From Arthrobacter sp. EpRS71 (GTDB taxonomy: Bacteria; Actinomycetota; Actinomycetes; Actinomycetales; Micrococcaceae), in the NCBI RefSeq assembly GCF_001512285.1, contig NZ_LNUV01000006.1, positions 971,173 through 1,035,172 of the forward strand: DNA of 64,000 bases. Reading direction: 5' to 3'. The notes beneath the pieces are model-generated. The model was given only the letters and a program-made list of their open reading frames with translations. It was not told where the DNA came from and searched no databases. Each line of letters opens with the position of its first letter. Within the stretch, counting starts at the first letter, position 1. Shown here one piece after another: positions 33,888 to 42,877 of the stretch. Position numbers and translations under genes: made by a program.

Positions 33888-33920
33888 TTGTTTTGTTGCC
33901 ATGCGGTCTACGATGGAGCG
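33888..33920 (+). promoter_or_regulatory. Candidate promoter of the second LacI gene
   Basis: TTGTTT (33888-33893) and TACGAT (33909-33914) are spaced 15 bp. The predicted transcription start falls at the GTG at 33921, so the message could be leaderless. A GGAG two bases before the GTG is too close for a normal ribosome site. Confidence 0.35.
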
Positions 33921-34967
33921 GTGACTGACCTGACGAGCACCGGAGCAGCAACCACCCCCACCAAACGAGGCCGGGGTGAGAAGTCTTCTGCCACGATTTA
34001 CGACATCGCGAAGCTCGCGGGCGTGAATCCCTCTACGGTGTCCCGCGCCCTGAGTAAGCCGGGCCGCGTGAGCGCCAAGACGCAGAAGATCATTGAGGAT
34101 GCTGCGGCGGAGCTGAACTACCAGGTGAATCCATTCGCCCGGGCCCTCCCCACCGGCCGCACCCAGACCATCGGATTGATCGTCGCGGACATCACCAACC
34201 CCACCTTCTTTGACATCATCCGCGGCGCGGAAACCACAGGATCCGCCCGCGATTACACCCTTGTTCTGGCCGAGTCCGCGGAGTCACCGGAGACGGAAGT
34301 AACGGCGGCCCGACGCCTGCTGAGCACCGTGGATGGCCTCATCCTGGCCAGCCCCCGCATGGACGATGACCAGATCCGGGCCTTGGCTGCGGACAAGCCT
34401 GTGGCCGTCATTAACCGTGAAATTTCCGGCGTTCCGTGCGTCGTCCCTGACGTCAACAAGGGCATCAGCGAAGCTGTTCGCAGCTTGGCCGCCAACGGCC
34501 ACGAAAAGCTTGCGTACGTCGCCGGGCCGGCGCGGTCCTGGATGACGGGCCGCCGTTGGGAAGGCGTCAAAGCTGCCGCTGAATGGTCCAAGCTCAGCGC
34601 GGTGCGCCTCGAATCATCCAAACCAACGGTCGACGGTGGCCGGCAGGTTGCGCGCGACGTCCTGGAAAGCGGCGCGACGGCGGTGATCACCTACAACGAC
34701 CTCCTGGCTATCGGCTTGATGCAGGAACTGCAGGCTGGCGGGATGAGTGTCCCGGACCAGATCAGCATTGTGGGGTTCGATGACATTTTTGGCGCCGATT
34801 TCACCACTCCCGCATTGACCACAGTGCGCTCACCCTTGGGGGAGTGCGGCACCCGCGCCGTGACCATCCTCCTGGATATGCTGCAGGGCCACGAGGCGCC
34901 GGGCGAGGCTGTTCGCGTGGAAACGGAACTCGTGGTGCGAGGGTCCAGCGGTCGCCTCCTCGCCTGA
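33921..34967 (+). CDS. LacI family transcriptional regulator (uronate/glycoside locus, copy 2)
   Basis: A 348-residue LacI protein from the GTG at 33921. An ATG at 33876 would extend it, but that codon lies in the terminator stem. The DNA-binding part is ATIYDIAKLAGVNPSTVSRALSKPGRVSAKTQKIIEDAAAELNYQVNPFARALPTG; the ligand domain includes GLIVADITNPTFFDIIRGAE and IVGFDDIFGADFTTPALTTVRSPLGECG. It shares DDIFGADF and overall length with the LacI gene at 23148. It lies between the transporter operon and the uronate operon and is closed by a hairpin. It probably binds the TTGGCAAyCGGTTG-type operators, in competition or jointly with its paralogue. Confidence 0.9.
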   Translation: MTDLTSTGAATTPTKRGRGEKSSATIYDIAKLAGVNPSTVSRALSKPGRVSAKTQKIIEDAAAELNYQVNPFARALPTGRTQTIGLIVADITNPTFFDIIRGAETTGSARDYTLVLAESAESPETEVTAARRLLSTVDGLILASPRMDDDQIRALAADKPVAVINREISGVPCVVPDVNKGISEAVRSLAANGHEKLAYVAGPARSWMTGRRWEGVKAAAEWSKLSAVRLESSKPTVDGGRQVARDVLESGATAVITYNDLLAIGLMQELQAGGMSVPDQISIVGFDDIFGADFTTPALTTVRSPLGECGTRAVTILLDMLQGHEAPGEAVRVETELVVRGSSGRLLA

Positions 34968-34976
34968 CCTCAGCAG

Positions 34977-35002
34977 CCTGTTGCATCGCAGAATGCAACA
35001 GG
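34977..35002 (+). terminator. Hairpin after the second LacI gene
   Basis: A perfect 10-bp stem CCTGTTGCAT/ATGCAACAGG (34977-34986 / 34993-35002) with a 6-nt loop begins 9 bp after the stop. No U-tract follows, so termination may be partial. Confidence 0.5.
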
Positions 35003-35012
35003 GTGGCAATAT

Positions 35013-35053
35013 TTGGCAACCGGTTGACAAAAGGTGAGCCGGAACGCAAGATT
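35013..35053 (+). promoter_or_regulatory. LacI-type operator 3 and promoter of the uronate operon
   Basis: TTGGCAACCGGTTGACAA (35013-35030) is the third copy of the locus operator. TTGACA (35024-35029) is a good -35, and AAGATT (35048-35053) is a weak -10 at 18 bp. The start of transcription would be at or near the uxaC ATG at 35059; no ribosome site is seen, so uxaC may be leaderless. Confidence 0.7.
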
Positions 35054-35058
35054 GACCT

Positions 35059-36465
35059 ATGTCACAGTCCATTGCCGCACACCCTGACAGGCTCCTGCCC
35101 GCAGATCCCGGGACGCGCAGCATCGCGCGGTCCTTGCTGGAGCGCGTCCAGGACCTGCCCATCATTTCTCCCCACGGCCACGTTGACGCCGCTGTCATCG
35201 AACAGAACACGCCGTTCCCCGACCCCGCGGCACTCCTGGTCAGTCCGGACCACTACGTCACCCGCCTGATCCACGCCAATGGTGTTTCGATGGATCAGTT
35301 GCTGACCGGCGCGGCGTCCGCTCCCGAGTCCCGGGAGATCTGGAGGCAGTTTGTCCAGGCCTGGCCACTGTTCGAGGGAACAGCCTCCGGATACTGGCTG
35401 CGCACCCAGTTCAACGATGTCTTCAAACTCGGTGCAGACCTCAGTGAGATGCCTTCCGACGCCAGCTACGACGCGATTGCCGCCAAGCTGGTGGAGCCGG
35501 ACTTCCGTCCCCGGCAGCTCTTCAAGGACTTCAACATTGAGGTCCTGGCCACCACCGACGATCCCCTGGATAACCTGGCCAGCCACAAGGCCCTCAGCGA
35601 GGACCCCAGCTTCAATGGCCGCGTGCTCCCCACGTTCCGCCCGGATGCCTACCTGAACGTGGCGCATCCGCAGTGGAGCAGCAATGTTGACCGCTTGATG
35701 GAAACCGCAGGCGACGGTGCCACCGGCTACGCGGGCTATATTGCGGCGCTTGAGAACCGCCGTCGTTATTTTGTGGAGCATGGCGCGGTATCGGCGGACC
35801 ACGGCGTCCGCACGCCGGCCACCCTCAAACTGGATGCGGCGGATGCGGAAGCGCTCTTTGAAAAGGCCCGGGCGGGCAAGGCCACAGCTGCTGACCGCGA
35901 TGCGTTCGAGGCCCACATGATGTACCAGATGGCACGCATGTCAGTGGCGGATGGATTGGTCATGACCATCCACCCGGGCTCCTTCCGGAACCACCATGGC
36001 CCAACTTTCGAGTCCTTCGGCGCCGACACCGGTCACGACATTCCGTTCGCCGTGAACTACACCGAGGCCATCCGTCCGTTGCTGCAGGACTTCGGCACGG
36101 CCAAGGATTTCCACCTGGTGCTCTTCACCCTCGATGAGACCGTCTTCTCCCGTGAACTCGCTCCATTGGCCGGCTTCTACCCGTCCGTGTACATCGGCGC
36201 ACCGTGGTGGTTCCTCGATGCACCGGATGCCATGTTGCGCTTCCGCTCCGCAGTGACGGAAACCGCCGGCTTCTCGCGGTCCTCCGGCTTCATCGATGAC
36301 ACCCGCGCCTTCTGCTCCATCCCCGCGCGGCACGACGCCTCCCGGAGGATCGAAGCGTCCTTCCTCGCGCGCCTTGTAGCCGAGCACCGCGTTACTGAAG
36401 ACCGGGCGCACGAGCTGATCCTCGACGTCGTCGATTCCTCGCCCCGCAGGGTGTTCAAGCTATGA
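35059..36465 (+). CDS. uxaC: Glucuronate (uronate) isomerase
   Basis: A 468-residue protein, the normal uronate isomerase length. The amidohydrolase-like metal motif ISPHGHVD has His39 and His41. Other family blocks are LLVSPDHYVTRLIHANG, LFKDFNIEVLATTDDPLDNLASHKAL, VLPTFRPDAYLNV, MTIHPGSFRNHH, DIPFAVNYTEAIRPLL and YIGAPWWFLDAPDAM. It converts D-glucuronate to D-fructuronate, and galacturonate to tagaturonate. It is the first gene of the operon uxaC-uxuB-manD-gntK/GH3 behind operator 3, and its stop overlaps the uxuB start by ATGA. Only the fructuronate branch follows, so glucuronate is the likely substrate. Confidence 0.95.
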   Translation: MSQSIAAHPDRLLPADPGTRSIARSLLERVQDLPIISPHGHVDAAVIEQNTPFPDPAALLVSPDHYVTRLIHANGVSMDQLLTGAASAPESREIWRQFVQAWPLFEGTASGYWLRTQFNDVFKLGADLSEMPSDASYDAIAAKLVEPDFRPRQLFKDFNIEVLATTDDPLDNLASHKALSEDPSFNGRVLPTFRPDAYLNVAHPQWSSNVDRLMETAGDGATGYAGYIAALENRRRYFVEHGAVSADHGVRTPATLKLDAADAEALFEKARAGKATAADRDAFEAHMMYQMARMSVADGLVMTIHPGSFRNHHGPTFESFGADTGHDIPFAVNYTEAIRPLLQDFGTAKDFHLVLFTLDETVFSRELAPLAGFYPSVYIGAPWWFLDAPDAMLRFRSAVTETAGFSRSSGFIDDTRAFCSIPARHDASRRIEASFLARLVAEHRVTEDRAHELILDVVDSSPRRVFKL

Positions 36466-37832
36466 CCGCCGAAATGCCCCGCCTGGGCCGTGACGTTGCG
36501 CCCGCCCCCAAAGCTCCCGTGCGCATGGTGCACCTGGGCCTGGGAGCCTTCCACCGTTCGCACCAGGCCTGGTACACGCAGCACGCCGGCGACGCGGGGG
36601 AGTGGGGCATTGCCTCCTTCACTGGTCGCCGCCCGGACGCCGCCGAGGTTCTGGCCGCGCAAGACGGACTGTTCACCCTTGTGGAGCGCTCCGATGCGGG
36701 GGATTCGTTCGAGGTTGTGGGCAGCATCGTGGAAGCCGTGGATGGCGCCGATGTGCAGCGCTTGGTCGAACTGGTAGCGGCACCCCAAACCGCTGTGGTC
36801 ACGCTGACCATCACCGAGGCCGCCTACGGGTTTGGCGCGGACGACGTGACGCTGCTGCGTGCCGGCGAAAAGCCCACGACGCCGTTGGGGCGTCTGGTCC
36901 GCGGCCTCGCCGCCCGCAGGGACGCCGACGCCGGTCCCCTCGCCGTGGTCTCCTGCGACAACCTCTCGGACAACGGCAACGTCGCGCGCCATGCCGTAGC
37001 GAACCTTGCCCGGGAGGTGGACGCCGGACTGGCGGACTGGATTGACGCCAATGTCAGTTTCGTGAGCACCTCAGTGGACAGGATCACCCCGCGCACCACC
37101 GCCGACGACGTTCAGCTGGTGGCCCGCAAGTGCGGCTACCGGGATGAAGCACCGGTGGTGGCCGAGCCCTTCCGCAACTGGGCGCTCAGCGGCGACTTCC
37201 CTGCCGGGCGCCCCCGCTGGGAGGACGCCGGCGCGCTCTTCGTGGACCACATAGAGCCTTACGAGAACCGGAAGCTCTGGCTCCTCAACGGCGCACACTC
37301 CATCCTGGCTTACGCCGGACAGCTCCGTGGACACACCACTGTTGCCGAAGCGCTGGCTGATCCCTTGTGCTTGCAAGCCGTGGAGGAGTTCTGGGATGAA
37401 GCATCCCGCCACCTTGCCGGCGACGATCTGCGCATTCCTGAGTACAGGGCCGCCTTGCTGGACCGCTTCGGTAACTCGCGGATCGCCCACCACTTGGCCC
37501 AAATCGCCATGGATGCCAGCACTAAACTCCGGATGCGGGCCGTCCCCGTGCTCCGGGCTGAGCGTGCGGCGGGCCGGAGTGGCGAGGGCGCAGCCCGGAT
37601 GATTGCGGCGTGGGCCGCGTACGTGGACTCAAACCCCGGACTGCAGGACCCGCAATCGGAGGCAGTGGCCGTGGCCAACAAAGAGGTGGGCTCTGAGCGC
37701 ATCGCTGCCCTCGTAGCGTTGCTGGATGCTGAGTTCGCCCGGGATTCCGCGGTAGTTGAGCTCGTCCACAAGCTCAGTCTCGAATTCGCAAACCTCGCGC
37801 AACCGATTGCCGTTGCCGGTAATCCAAACTAG
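36462..37832 (+). CDS. uxuB: Mannitol dehydrogenase family protein, probable fructuronate reductase
   Basis: A 456-residue polyol-specific long-chain dehydrogenase. N-terminal [20 protein letters not shown] is the NAD-binding start of this family, then [36 protein letters not shown] and the catalytic-Lys/Asn block [27 protein letters not shown]. It reduces D-fructuronate to D-mannonate with NADH. Assignment as fructuronate reductase rather than mannitol dehydrogenase comes from its place between uxaC and manD, with ATGA overlap to uxaC. Start and length agree with the family. Confidence 0.88.
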   Translation: MTAEMPRLGRDVAPAPKAPVRMVHLGLGAFHRSHQAWYTQHAGDAGEWGIASFTGRRPDAAEVLAAQDGLFTLVERSDAGDSFEVVGSIVEAVDGADVQRLVELVAAPQTAVVTLTITEAAYGFGADDVTLLRAGEKPTTPLGRLVRGLAARRDADAGPLAVVSCDNLSDNGNVARHAVANLAREVDAGLADWIDANVSFVSTSVDRITPRTTADDVQLVARKCGYRDEAPVVAEPFRNWALSGDFPAGRPRWEDAGALFVDHIEPYENRKLWLLNGAHSILAYAGQLRGHTTVAEALADPLCLQAVEEFWDEASRHLAGDDLRIPEYRAALLDRFGNSRIAHHLAQIAMDASTKLRMRAVPVLRAERAAGRSGEGAARMIAAWAAYVDSNPGLQDPQSEAVAVANKEVGSERIAALVALLDAEFARDSAVVELVHKLSLEFANLAQPIAVAGNPN

Positions 37833-37852
37833 ACCTCCCGAAAGGAAAAGCT

Positions 37853-39082
37853 GTGAAAATCATTGCCGCTGATGTCTTTGTGACCAGCCCGTCCCGTAAC
37901 TTCGTTACTTTGCGCATCACCACGGAGGACGGTGTCACCGGCATTGGTGACGCCACGCTCAATGGCCGTGAACTGGCCGTCGCCGCGTACCTCAAGGAAC
38001 ATGTAGCCCAGCTGCTCATCGGCAAGGATCCGCACCGGATCGAGGACACGTGGCAGTTCCTCTACCGCAGCTCATACTGGCGCCGTGGCCCCGTGACCAT
38101 GGCGGCGATTGCCGCCGTCGACATGGCGCTGTGGGACATCAAGGGCAAGATCGCCGGGATGCCGGTGTACCAGCTGTTGGGTGGCGCTTCCCGCAACGGT
38201 TTGCGGGCCTACGGCCACGCGTCCGGCGCGGACATTCCCTCACTGTTCGACTCCGTTCGTGAGCACCTGGAACTGGGCTACAAGTCCATCCGCATCCAGA
38301 CCGCCATCCCCGGCATCAAAGCCGTGTACGGTGTTGCCGCGCAGGCACAGGCCTCGGGTGAACGCTATGACTACGAGCCCGCCGGTCGTGGCGCGTTCCC
38401 GCAAGAAGAGGACTGGGATACCCGCGCCTACCTGCGCCACCTGCCCACCGTGTTTGAAGCCGTCCGGAACGAGTTCGGCCCGGAAATCCCGCTGCTGCAC
38501 GACGGCCACCACCGCATGACGCCCATCCAGGCCGCCAAACTCGGCAAAGCCCTGGAACCGTACGACCTCTTCTGGCTGGAAGACTGCACCCCGGCCGAGA
38601 ACCAGGAAGGCCTGCGCCTGGTCCGCCAGCACACCACCACCCCGCTGGCCATTGGTGAAATCTTCAACACCGTGTTCGACTTCCAGACCCTCATCAAAGA
38701 ACAGCTGATCGACTACGTTCGCGCAGCATCCACCCACTTCGGCGGCATTTCCCCGCTGAAGAAGGTCATGGACTTCGCGGCCCAGTACCAGATCAAGTCC
38801 GGCTTCCACGGACCCACCGATATTTCGCCGGTAGGTTTCGCCGCCCAGCTCCACGTGGGCCTGGCCATCCACAACTACGGCATCCAGGAATACATGCAGC
38901 ACTCGGACAAGACCAACGAGGTCTTCCAGCAGTCCATGACCTTCAAGGACGGCTACCTGCACCCCGGCGACGAACCCGGCATCGGCGTCGAATTCAACGA
39001 AGAAGCCGCCGCTGCCTTCCCGTACCAGCAGGCCTACCTGCCGTACAACCGCCTCGTGGACGGCACGGTTCATGACTGGTAA
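37853..39082 (+). CDS. manD: D-mannonate dehydratase, enolase-superfamily type (ManD/RspA)
   Basis: A 409-residue enolase-superfamily enzyme with GTG start after AAAGGAAAAG. The capping domain opens [39 protein letters not shown]. The barrel gives the metal acids in [22 protein letters not shown] and AIGEIFNTV, and the catalytic His in [13 protein letters not shown]. The long [32 protein letters not shown] loop is typical of the ManD group. It dehydrates D-mannonate to 2-keto-3-deoxygluconate (KDG). Some ManD-like proteins have low activity, so in-context function is inferred from uxaC and uxuB upstream. It overlaps the next gene by 11 bp. No KDG kinase or aldolase is in the window. Confidence 0.9.
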   Translation: MKIIAADVFVTSPSRNFVTLRITTEDGVTGIGDATLNGRELAVAAYLKEHVAQLLIGKDPHRIEDTWQFLYRSSYWRRGPVTMAAIAAVDMALWDIKGKIAGMPVYQLLGGASRNGLRAYGHASGADIPSLFDSVREHLELGYKSIRIQTAIPGIKAVYGVAAQAQASGERYDYEPAGRGAFPQEEDWDTRAYLRHLPTVFEAVRNEFGPEIPLLHDGHHRMTPIQAAKLGKALEPYDLFWLEDCTPAENQEGLRLVRQHTTTPLAIGEIFNTVFDFQTLIKEQLIDYVRAASTHFGGISPLKKVMDFAAQYQIKSGFHGPTDISPVGFAAQLHVGLAIHNYGIQEYMQHSDKTNEVFQQSMTFKDGYLHPGDEPGIGVEFNEEAAAAFPYQQAYLPYNRLVDGTVHDW

Positions 39083-41333
39083 ATCGGATTCTGGTGCTCG
39101 CCACCACATCGTGGTCATGGGGGTGGCCGGCTGCGGCAAAAGTACCATAGGTGCCGCGCTCGCCGAGCGGTTTGGTGCTGAATTTCTCGACGGCGATTCG
39201 CTGCACCCCCAGGCGAACATCGACAAGATGGCCTCCGGTACTCCGCTGAACGACGACGACCGCGCACCGTGGTTGGCCGAAATCGGCAGGCGATTCCCGG
39301 CGTCGGACTCTGCTCTGGTGATCGCGTGCAGCGCGCTCAAACGCTCGTACCGGGACATCATCCGCAGCGCCGATCCGTCGGTGATCTTCGTGCACCTCCA
39401 CGGGACCCGTGACCTGTTGCATGAGCGCGTGAACGCGCGGCCCGGCCATTTCATGCCGGCCTCGCTGCTGGATTCGCAACTGGCAACACTGGAACCGTTG
39501 CAGGACGACGAAGGCGGGGTGGTTGTGGACATTGCCCAATCCGTGGAGGACATCGTGTCGGAAGTGGGCTTGGGACTGAGCGGCAAGGGTCCGTTCCTTG
39601 TGGACCTCACAGCGGCCCCGTTCAACCTCGACGACGCTGCGGTGGAGTGGGTGGAGGCGACCATCGGCTCCATGACGCTGGAAGAGAAGATCGGCCAGCT
39701 CTTCATCAACCACAACAATGACTACTCGCCGGCGTACCTCGATGGCGTGCTGGAGAACTTCCACGTGGGCGGCATGCGCTACCGTCCCGGTCCGTCGTCG
39801 GCCGTGCAGGAGCACATCCGTTACGCCCAGTCCAAAACCCGGATCCCGTTGCTGATTGCGTCCAACCCTGAAATGGGTGGGGCCGGCAGCTGTGACGATG
39901 GCACCTTCGTGTCCACCCACCTGCAGGCCGGTTCGCACCCCGATCAGAATATTGCCCGGCAGATGGGCCAGGTGGCCGGCGTTGAAACTGCTGCGCTGGG
40001 CTGTAACTGGGCCTTCGCGCCGATCGTGGACATCCACTACAACTGGCGGAACACGGTCATCTCCACGCGGGCTTTCGGCAACACCCCGGACGTTGTGGTG
40101 GAACGGGCCAAAGAGTACTTCGACGGCATCAGCGAGTCACCTACTGTCTGCGCCATGAAGCACTTCCCTGGTGACGGTATCGATGAGCGCGATCAACACG
40201 TGGTCACCTCCTACAACACTCTTGGCTATGACCAGTGGAACAAGAGCTACGGGCACGTGTACCGCGAGATGATCGGGCACGGCGTGCAGTCCATCATGGT
40301 GGGTCACATCGGTGCGCCGGAGGTATCCCGGCATTTCCGTCCCGGCCTGGCGGATTCCGAGGTATTGCCCGCAACGCTGGCTCCGGAACTGCTGCAGGAC
40401 CTGCTGCGGGGCGAGCTCGGCTTCAACGGGTTGGTCCTCACGGACGCTTCCTTGATGGTGGGCCTGACGCAGGCCATGAAGCGTCGGGACCTGGTGCCGG
40501 CCACCATCGCGGCCGGCTGTGACATGTTCCTGTTCTTCAGGAATCCCGAGGAGGACTTCGGGTACATGCTGGACGGCTACAAGTCCGGCGTGATCACCGA
40601 AGGGCGTTTGCAGGATGCCTTGCGGCGGATTCTTGGCTTGAAGGCGAGCCTCGGTCTGCACCTCGCTTCCCGGGAGTCGTTGGTTCCGGCGGCCGAGGCC
40701 TTGGCCGTCATCGGCAGCGAAGCCCACCGTGAAATCGCCGCCGAGGTGGCGGATAAGACCGTCACCCTGGTGAAGGATACTGCTGGTAACTTGCCCATCT
40801 CAGCTCAAACGCATCCGCGGATCCGTCTCTACGGCATCTCCGGTGGCGCCGACTTCACGCGGGCTGACCCGCTCGCGTATCTGGACACCGTCCGGGAAGA
40901 GCTGGAAGCAGCAGGTTTTGAGGTCAGTGTGTTCAAGACCGCCGAGCAGCGCGAAGCCGCAGGAGAAGCCGGCATGAACTTCATGCGGGTCCTGTCCGAA
41001 GAAGCCACGGGCGATTACGCGGAGCGCTACGACGCAGCCTTCGTGTTTGCCAATGTGAAGGGCTTTGCGCAGGAGGCTTCACTTCGGATCAAGTGGTCCT
41101 CGCCGATGGCGCCCGAGATTCCTTGGTATGCCACGGAGGTTCCCACGGTGTTTGTCTCACTGAACCAACCGAACCACTTGATCGACGTACCCATGATCAG
41201 GACCGTCATTCACGCACACGCGGCGACGCGCGAGGCTATCCGAGCAACCATCCAAAAGATCCAAGGCATGTCCGAGTTCCAGGGAACGTTCAACCAGAAC
41301 GTCTTCTGCGATTCGTTCGACACCCGCCTCTGA
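39072..41333 (+). CDS. Gluconokinase fused to a GH3 beta-glycosidase
   Basis: A 753-residue two-enzyme fusion. Residues 11-165 are a GntK-type gluconokinase: Walker [11 protein letters not shown] (16-25), [41 protein letters not shown] and [21 protein letters not shown]. From about 200 a GH3 domain begins ([12 protein letters not shown]), with [14 protein letters not shown] (363-376, Asp374-x-His376 dyad as in NagZ-type enzymes) and [11 protein letters not shown] (nucleophile Asp458). A C-terminal alpha/beta domain follows from about 565. No signal peptide, so it acts in the cytoplasm. It could release sugars from imported glycosides and phosphorylate gluconate. It ends the uronate operon at a strong terminator. 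Confidence 0.9.
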   Translation: MTGKSDSGARHHIVVMGVAGCGKSTIGAALAERFGAEFLDGDSLHPQANIDKMASGTPLNDDDRAPWLAEIGRRFPASDSALVIACSALKRSYRDIIRSADPSVIFVHLHGTRDLLHERVNARPGHFMPASLLDSQLATLEPLQDDEGGVVVDIAQSVEDIVSEVGLGLSGKGPFLVDLTAAPFNLDDAAVEWVEATIGSMTLEEKIGQLFINHNNDYSPAYLDGVLENFHVGGMRYRPGPSSAVQEHIRYAQSKTRIPLLIASNPEMGGAGSCDDGTFVSTHLQAGSHPDQNIARQMGQVAGVETAALGCNWAFAPIVDIHYNWRNTVISTRAFGNTPDVVVERAKEYFDGISESPTVCAMKHFPGDGIDERDQHVVTSYNTLGYDQWNKSYGHVYREMIGHGVQSIMVGHIGAPEVSRHFRPGLADSEVLPATLAPELLQDLLRGELGFNGLVLTDASLMVGLTQAMKRRDLVPATIAAGCDMFLFFRNPEEDFGYMLDGYKSGVITEGRLQDALRRILGLKASLGLHLASRESLVPAAEALAVIGSEAHREIAAEVADKTVTLVKDTAGNLPISAQTHPRIRLYGISGGADFTRADPLAYLDTVREELEAAGFEVSVFKTAEQREAAGEAGMNFMRVLSEEATGDYAERYDAAFVFANVKGFAQEASLRIKWSSPMAPEIPWYATEVPTVFVSLNQPNHLIDVPMIRTVIHAHAATREAIRATIQKIQGMSEFQGTFNQNVFCDSFDTRL

Positions 41334-41344
41334 GCTGAGGCGTC

Positions 41345-41382
41345 GGCCCGGCACCGCCCACAAGGCGGTGCCGGGCCTTTTT
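41345..41382 (+). terminator. Rho-independent terminator of the uronate operon
   Basis: A perfect 14-bp stem (GGCCCGGCACCGCC at 41345-41358 with GGCGGTGCCGGGCC at 41364-41377), a 5-nt loop and a TTTTT tract at 41378-41382, starting 11 bp after the stop of the fusion gene. Confidence 0.92.
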
Positions 41383-41405
41383 GTGTTCGCGGTGTGAAGC
41401 AGTCC

Positions 41406-41514
41406 ATTGTGAACGCTAACAACGTTTCACGTCAAGAGCGTTGGGAGGAGTTTTAGGCCGCAATCATTTCGTGATCCACGGCACTTGACCGACGGTATTG
41501 TTAGCGTTCACAAT
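41406..41514. promoter_or_regulatory. Two inverted LacI-type operators flanking the sugar transporter promoter
   Basis: ATTGTGAACGCTAACAA (41406-41422) and its exact reverse complement TTGTTAGCGTTCACAAT (41498-41514) lie with centres 92 bp apart. TTGACC (41485-41490) is a candidate -35 placed just before the second copy. The paired sites suggest repression by DNA looping, probably by the LacI protein encoded at 45702. The rest of the 315-bp gene-free stretch 41334-41648 holds the terminator and the 5' leader. Confidence 0.75.
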
Positions 41515-41648
41515 GGCAGTCGCACCACCTTTCAGTGGCATGTGCCGCACCCCAGCCCACAAGCCCGCTAAGCGTTACCGTGCCGGACGCGCAGATGCTC
41601 CGGCTTGCATCAGAGTTCGCGGCAAAGCTGCCGCGTAAGGAGAGCAAC

Positions 41649-42773
41649 GTGAGATTGAAGAAACTCCTGGGCGCCGTCGCGGTGGTCCTGACCTTGACCG
41701 TGGGAGCCACGGGCTGCGGAACCCGCGGTGGAACCGCCGAGTCCAGCACTGCCGCCAACCCCAGCGACTCCCTGGTTGGTATTTCGATGCCCACCCAGAC
41801 GTCCGAGCGCTGGATCGCTGACGGCGCCAACGTGGAGAAGTCCCTGAAGGACCTTGGCTACAAGACGGACCTCCAGTTCGCCAACGATGACATTCCCACG
41901 CAGGTTTCCCAGATTGAGAACATGCTGACCAAGGGTGCCAAGGCGCTCATCATCGCGGCCATCGATGGCACCACCCTGACCGACGTCCTGGCCAAGGCCA
42001 AGGAGCAGAACGTCAAGGTCATCGCCTACGACCGCCTCATCAACGGCACCCCCAACGTGGACTACTACACCACCTTCGACAACTACACCGTGGGCGTCCA
42101 GCAGGCCACCTCCTTGCTGACCGGCCTGGGCCTCGTGGACGCGAGCGGCAAGAAAGTTGAGGGCAAGGGCCCGTTCAACGTTGAACTGTTTGCGGGCAGC
42201 CCGGACGACAACAACGCCAACTTCTTCTGGACCGGCGCCATGGACACCCTGAAGCCGTACCTGGACGCAGGCACCTTGAAGGTTCCCAGCGGCCAGACCA
42301 AGTTTGAGCAGGCAGCCATCCTGCGCTGGCAGGCACCCGTTGCCCAGAAGCGCATGGAAGACATCCTCACCTCGGCCTACAGCTCCGGAACCAAGCTGAA
42401 CGGCGTGCTGTCCCCGTATGACGGACTCTCCATCGGCATCATTTCCGCGCTGTCCAGCACCGGCGGCTACTCCACTGGCAACCTGCCGGTAGTCACCGGT
42501 CAGGATGCAGAGAAGGGCTCCGTGAAGTCCATCATCGCCGGCGAGCAGTACTCCACCATCTTCAAGGACACCCGCCAGCTGGGCGCCCAGGCCGTCAAGA
42601 TGGTTGACGCCGTCCTCAAGGGCACCGAGCCGGAAACCAACGACACCAAGACCTACAACAACAAGGTCAAAGTTGTCCCGGCGTTCCTCCTGAAGTCCGT
42701 GATCATCACCAAGGACAACTTCCAGAAGGAACTGATCGACTCGGGCTACTACAAGGAAGCCGACGTCAAGTAA
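41649..42773 (+). CDS. chvE: Multiple-sugar-binding lipoprotein (ChvE-like)
   Basis: A 374-residue periplasmic-binding-type lipoprotein. The GTG at 41649 is used because AAGGAGAG precedes it and a lipoprotein signal starts there ([22 protein letters not shown], Cys23). The mature domain has [99 protein letters not shown] and [31 protein letters not shown], the pattern of ChvE and xylose/glucose/galactose binding proteins. It delivers aldoses to the GguAB-type transporter encoded next. Expression is likely controlled by the flanking LacI operators. Confidence 0.9.
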   Translation: MRLKKLLGAVAVVLTLTVGATGCGTRGGTAESSTAANPSDSLVGISMPTQTSERWIADGANVEKSLKDLGYKTDLQFANDDIPTQVSQIENMLTKGAKALIIAAIDGTTLTDVLAKAKEQNVKVIAYDRLINGTPNVDYYTTFDNYTVGVQQATSLLTGLGLVDASGKKVEGKGPFNVELFAGSPDDNNANFFWTGAMDTLKPYLDAGTLKVPSGQTKFEQAAILRWQAPVAQKRMEDILTSAYSSGTKLNGVLSPYDGLSIGIISALSSTGGYSTGNLPVVTGQDAEKGSVKSIIAGEQYSTIFKDTRQLGAQAVKMVDAVLKGTEPETNDTKTYNNKVKVVPAFLLKSVIITKDNFQKELIDSGYYKEADVK

Positions 42774-42779
42774 TCACGT

Positions 42780-42812
42780 CTGTGGCCCCTCCTGCAGCAG
42801 GAGGGGCCACAG
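42780..42812 (+). promoter_or_regulatory. Intercistronic hairpin between binding-protein and ATPase genes
   Basis: CTGTGGCCCCTCCTG (42780-42794) pairs perfectly with CAGGAGGGGCCACAG (42798-42812) around a 3-nt loop, 6 bp after the stop. No U-tract follows. Such hairpins protect the upstream message, so more binding protein than transporter is made. Confidence 0.65.
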
Positions 42813-42877
42813 CCTCCCTTACAGCCTGCCCGAGTCCTCGGCCCGGCCAAGTTCCAACCAGTCAGCGGGAATTGACG

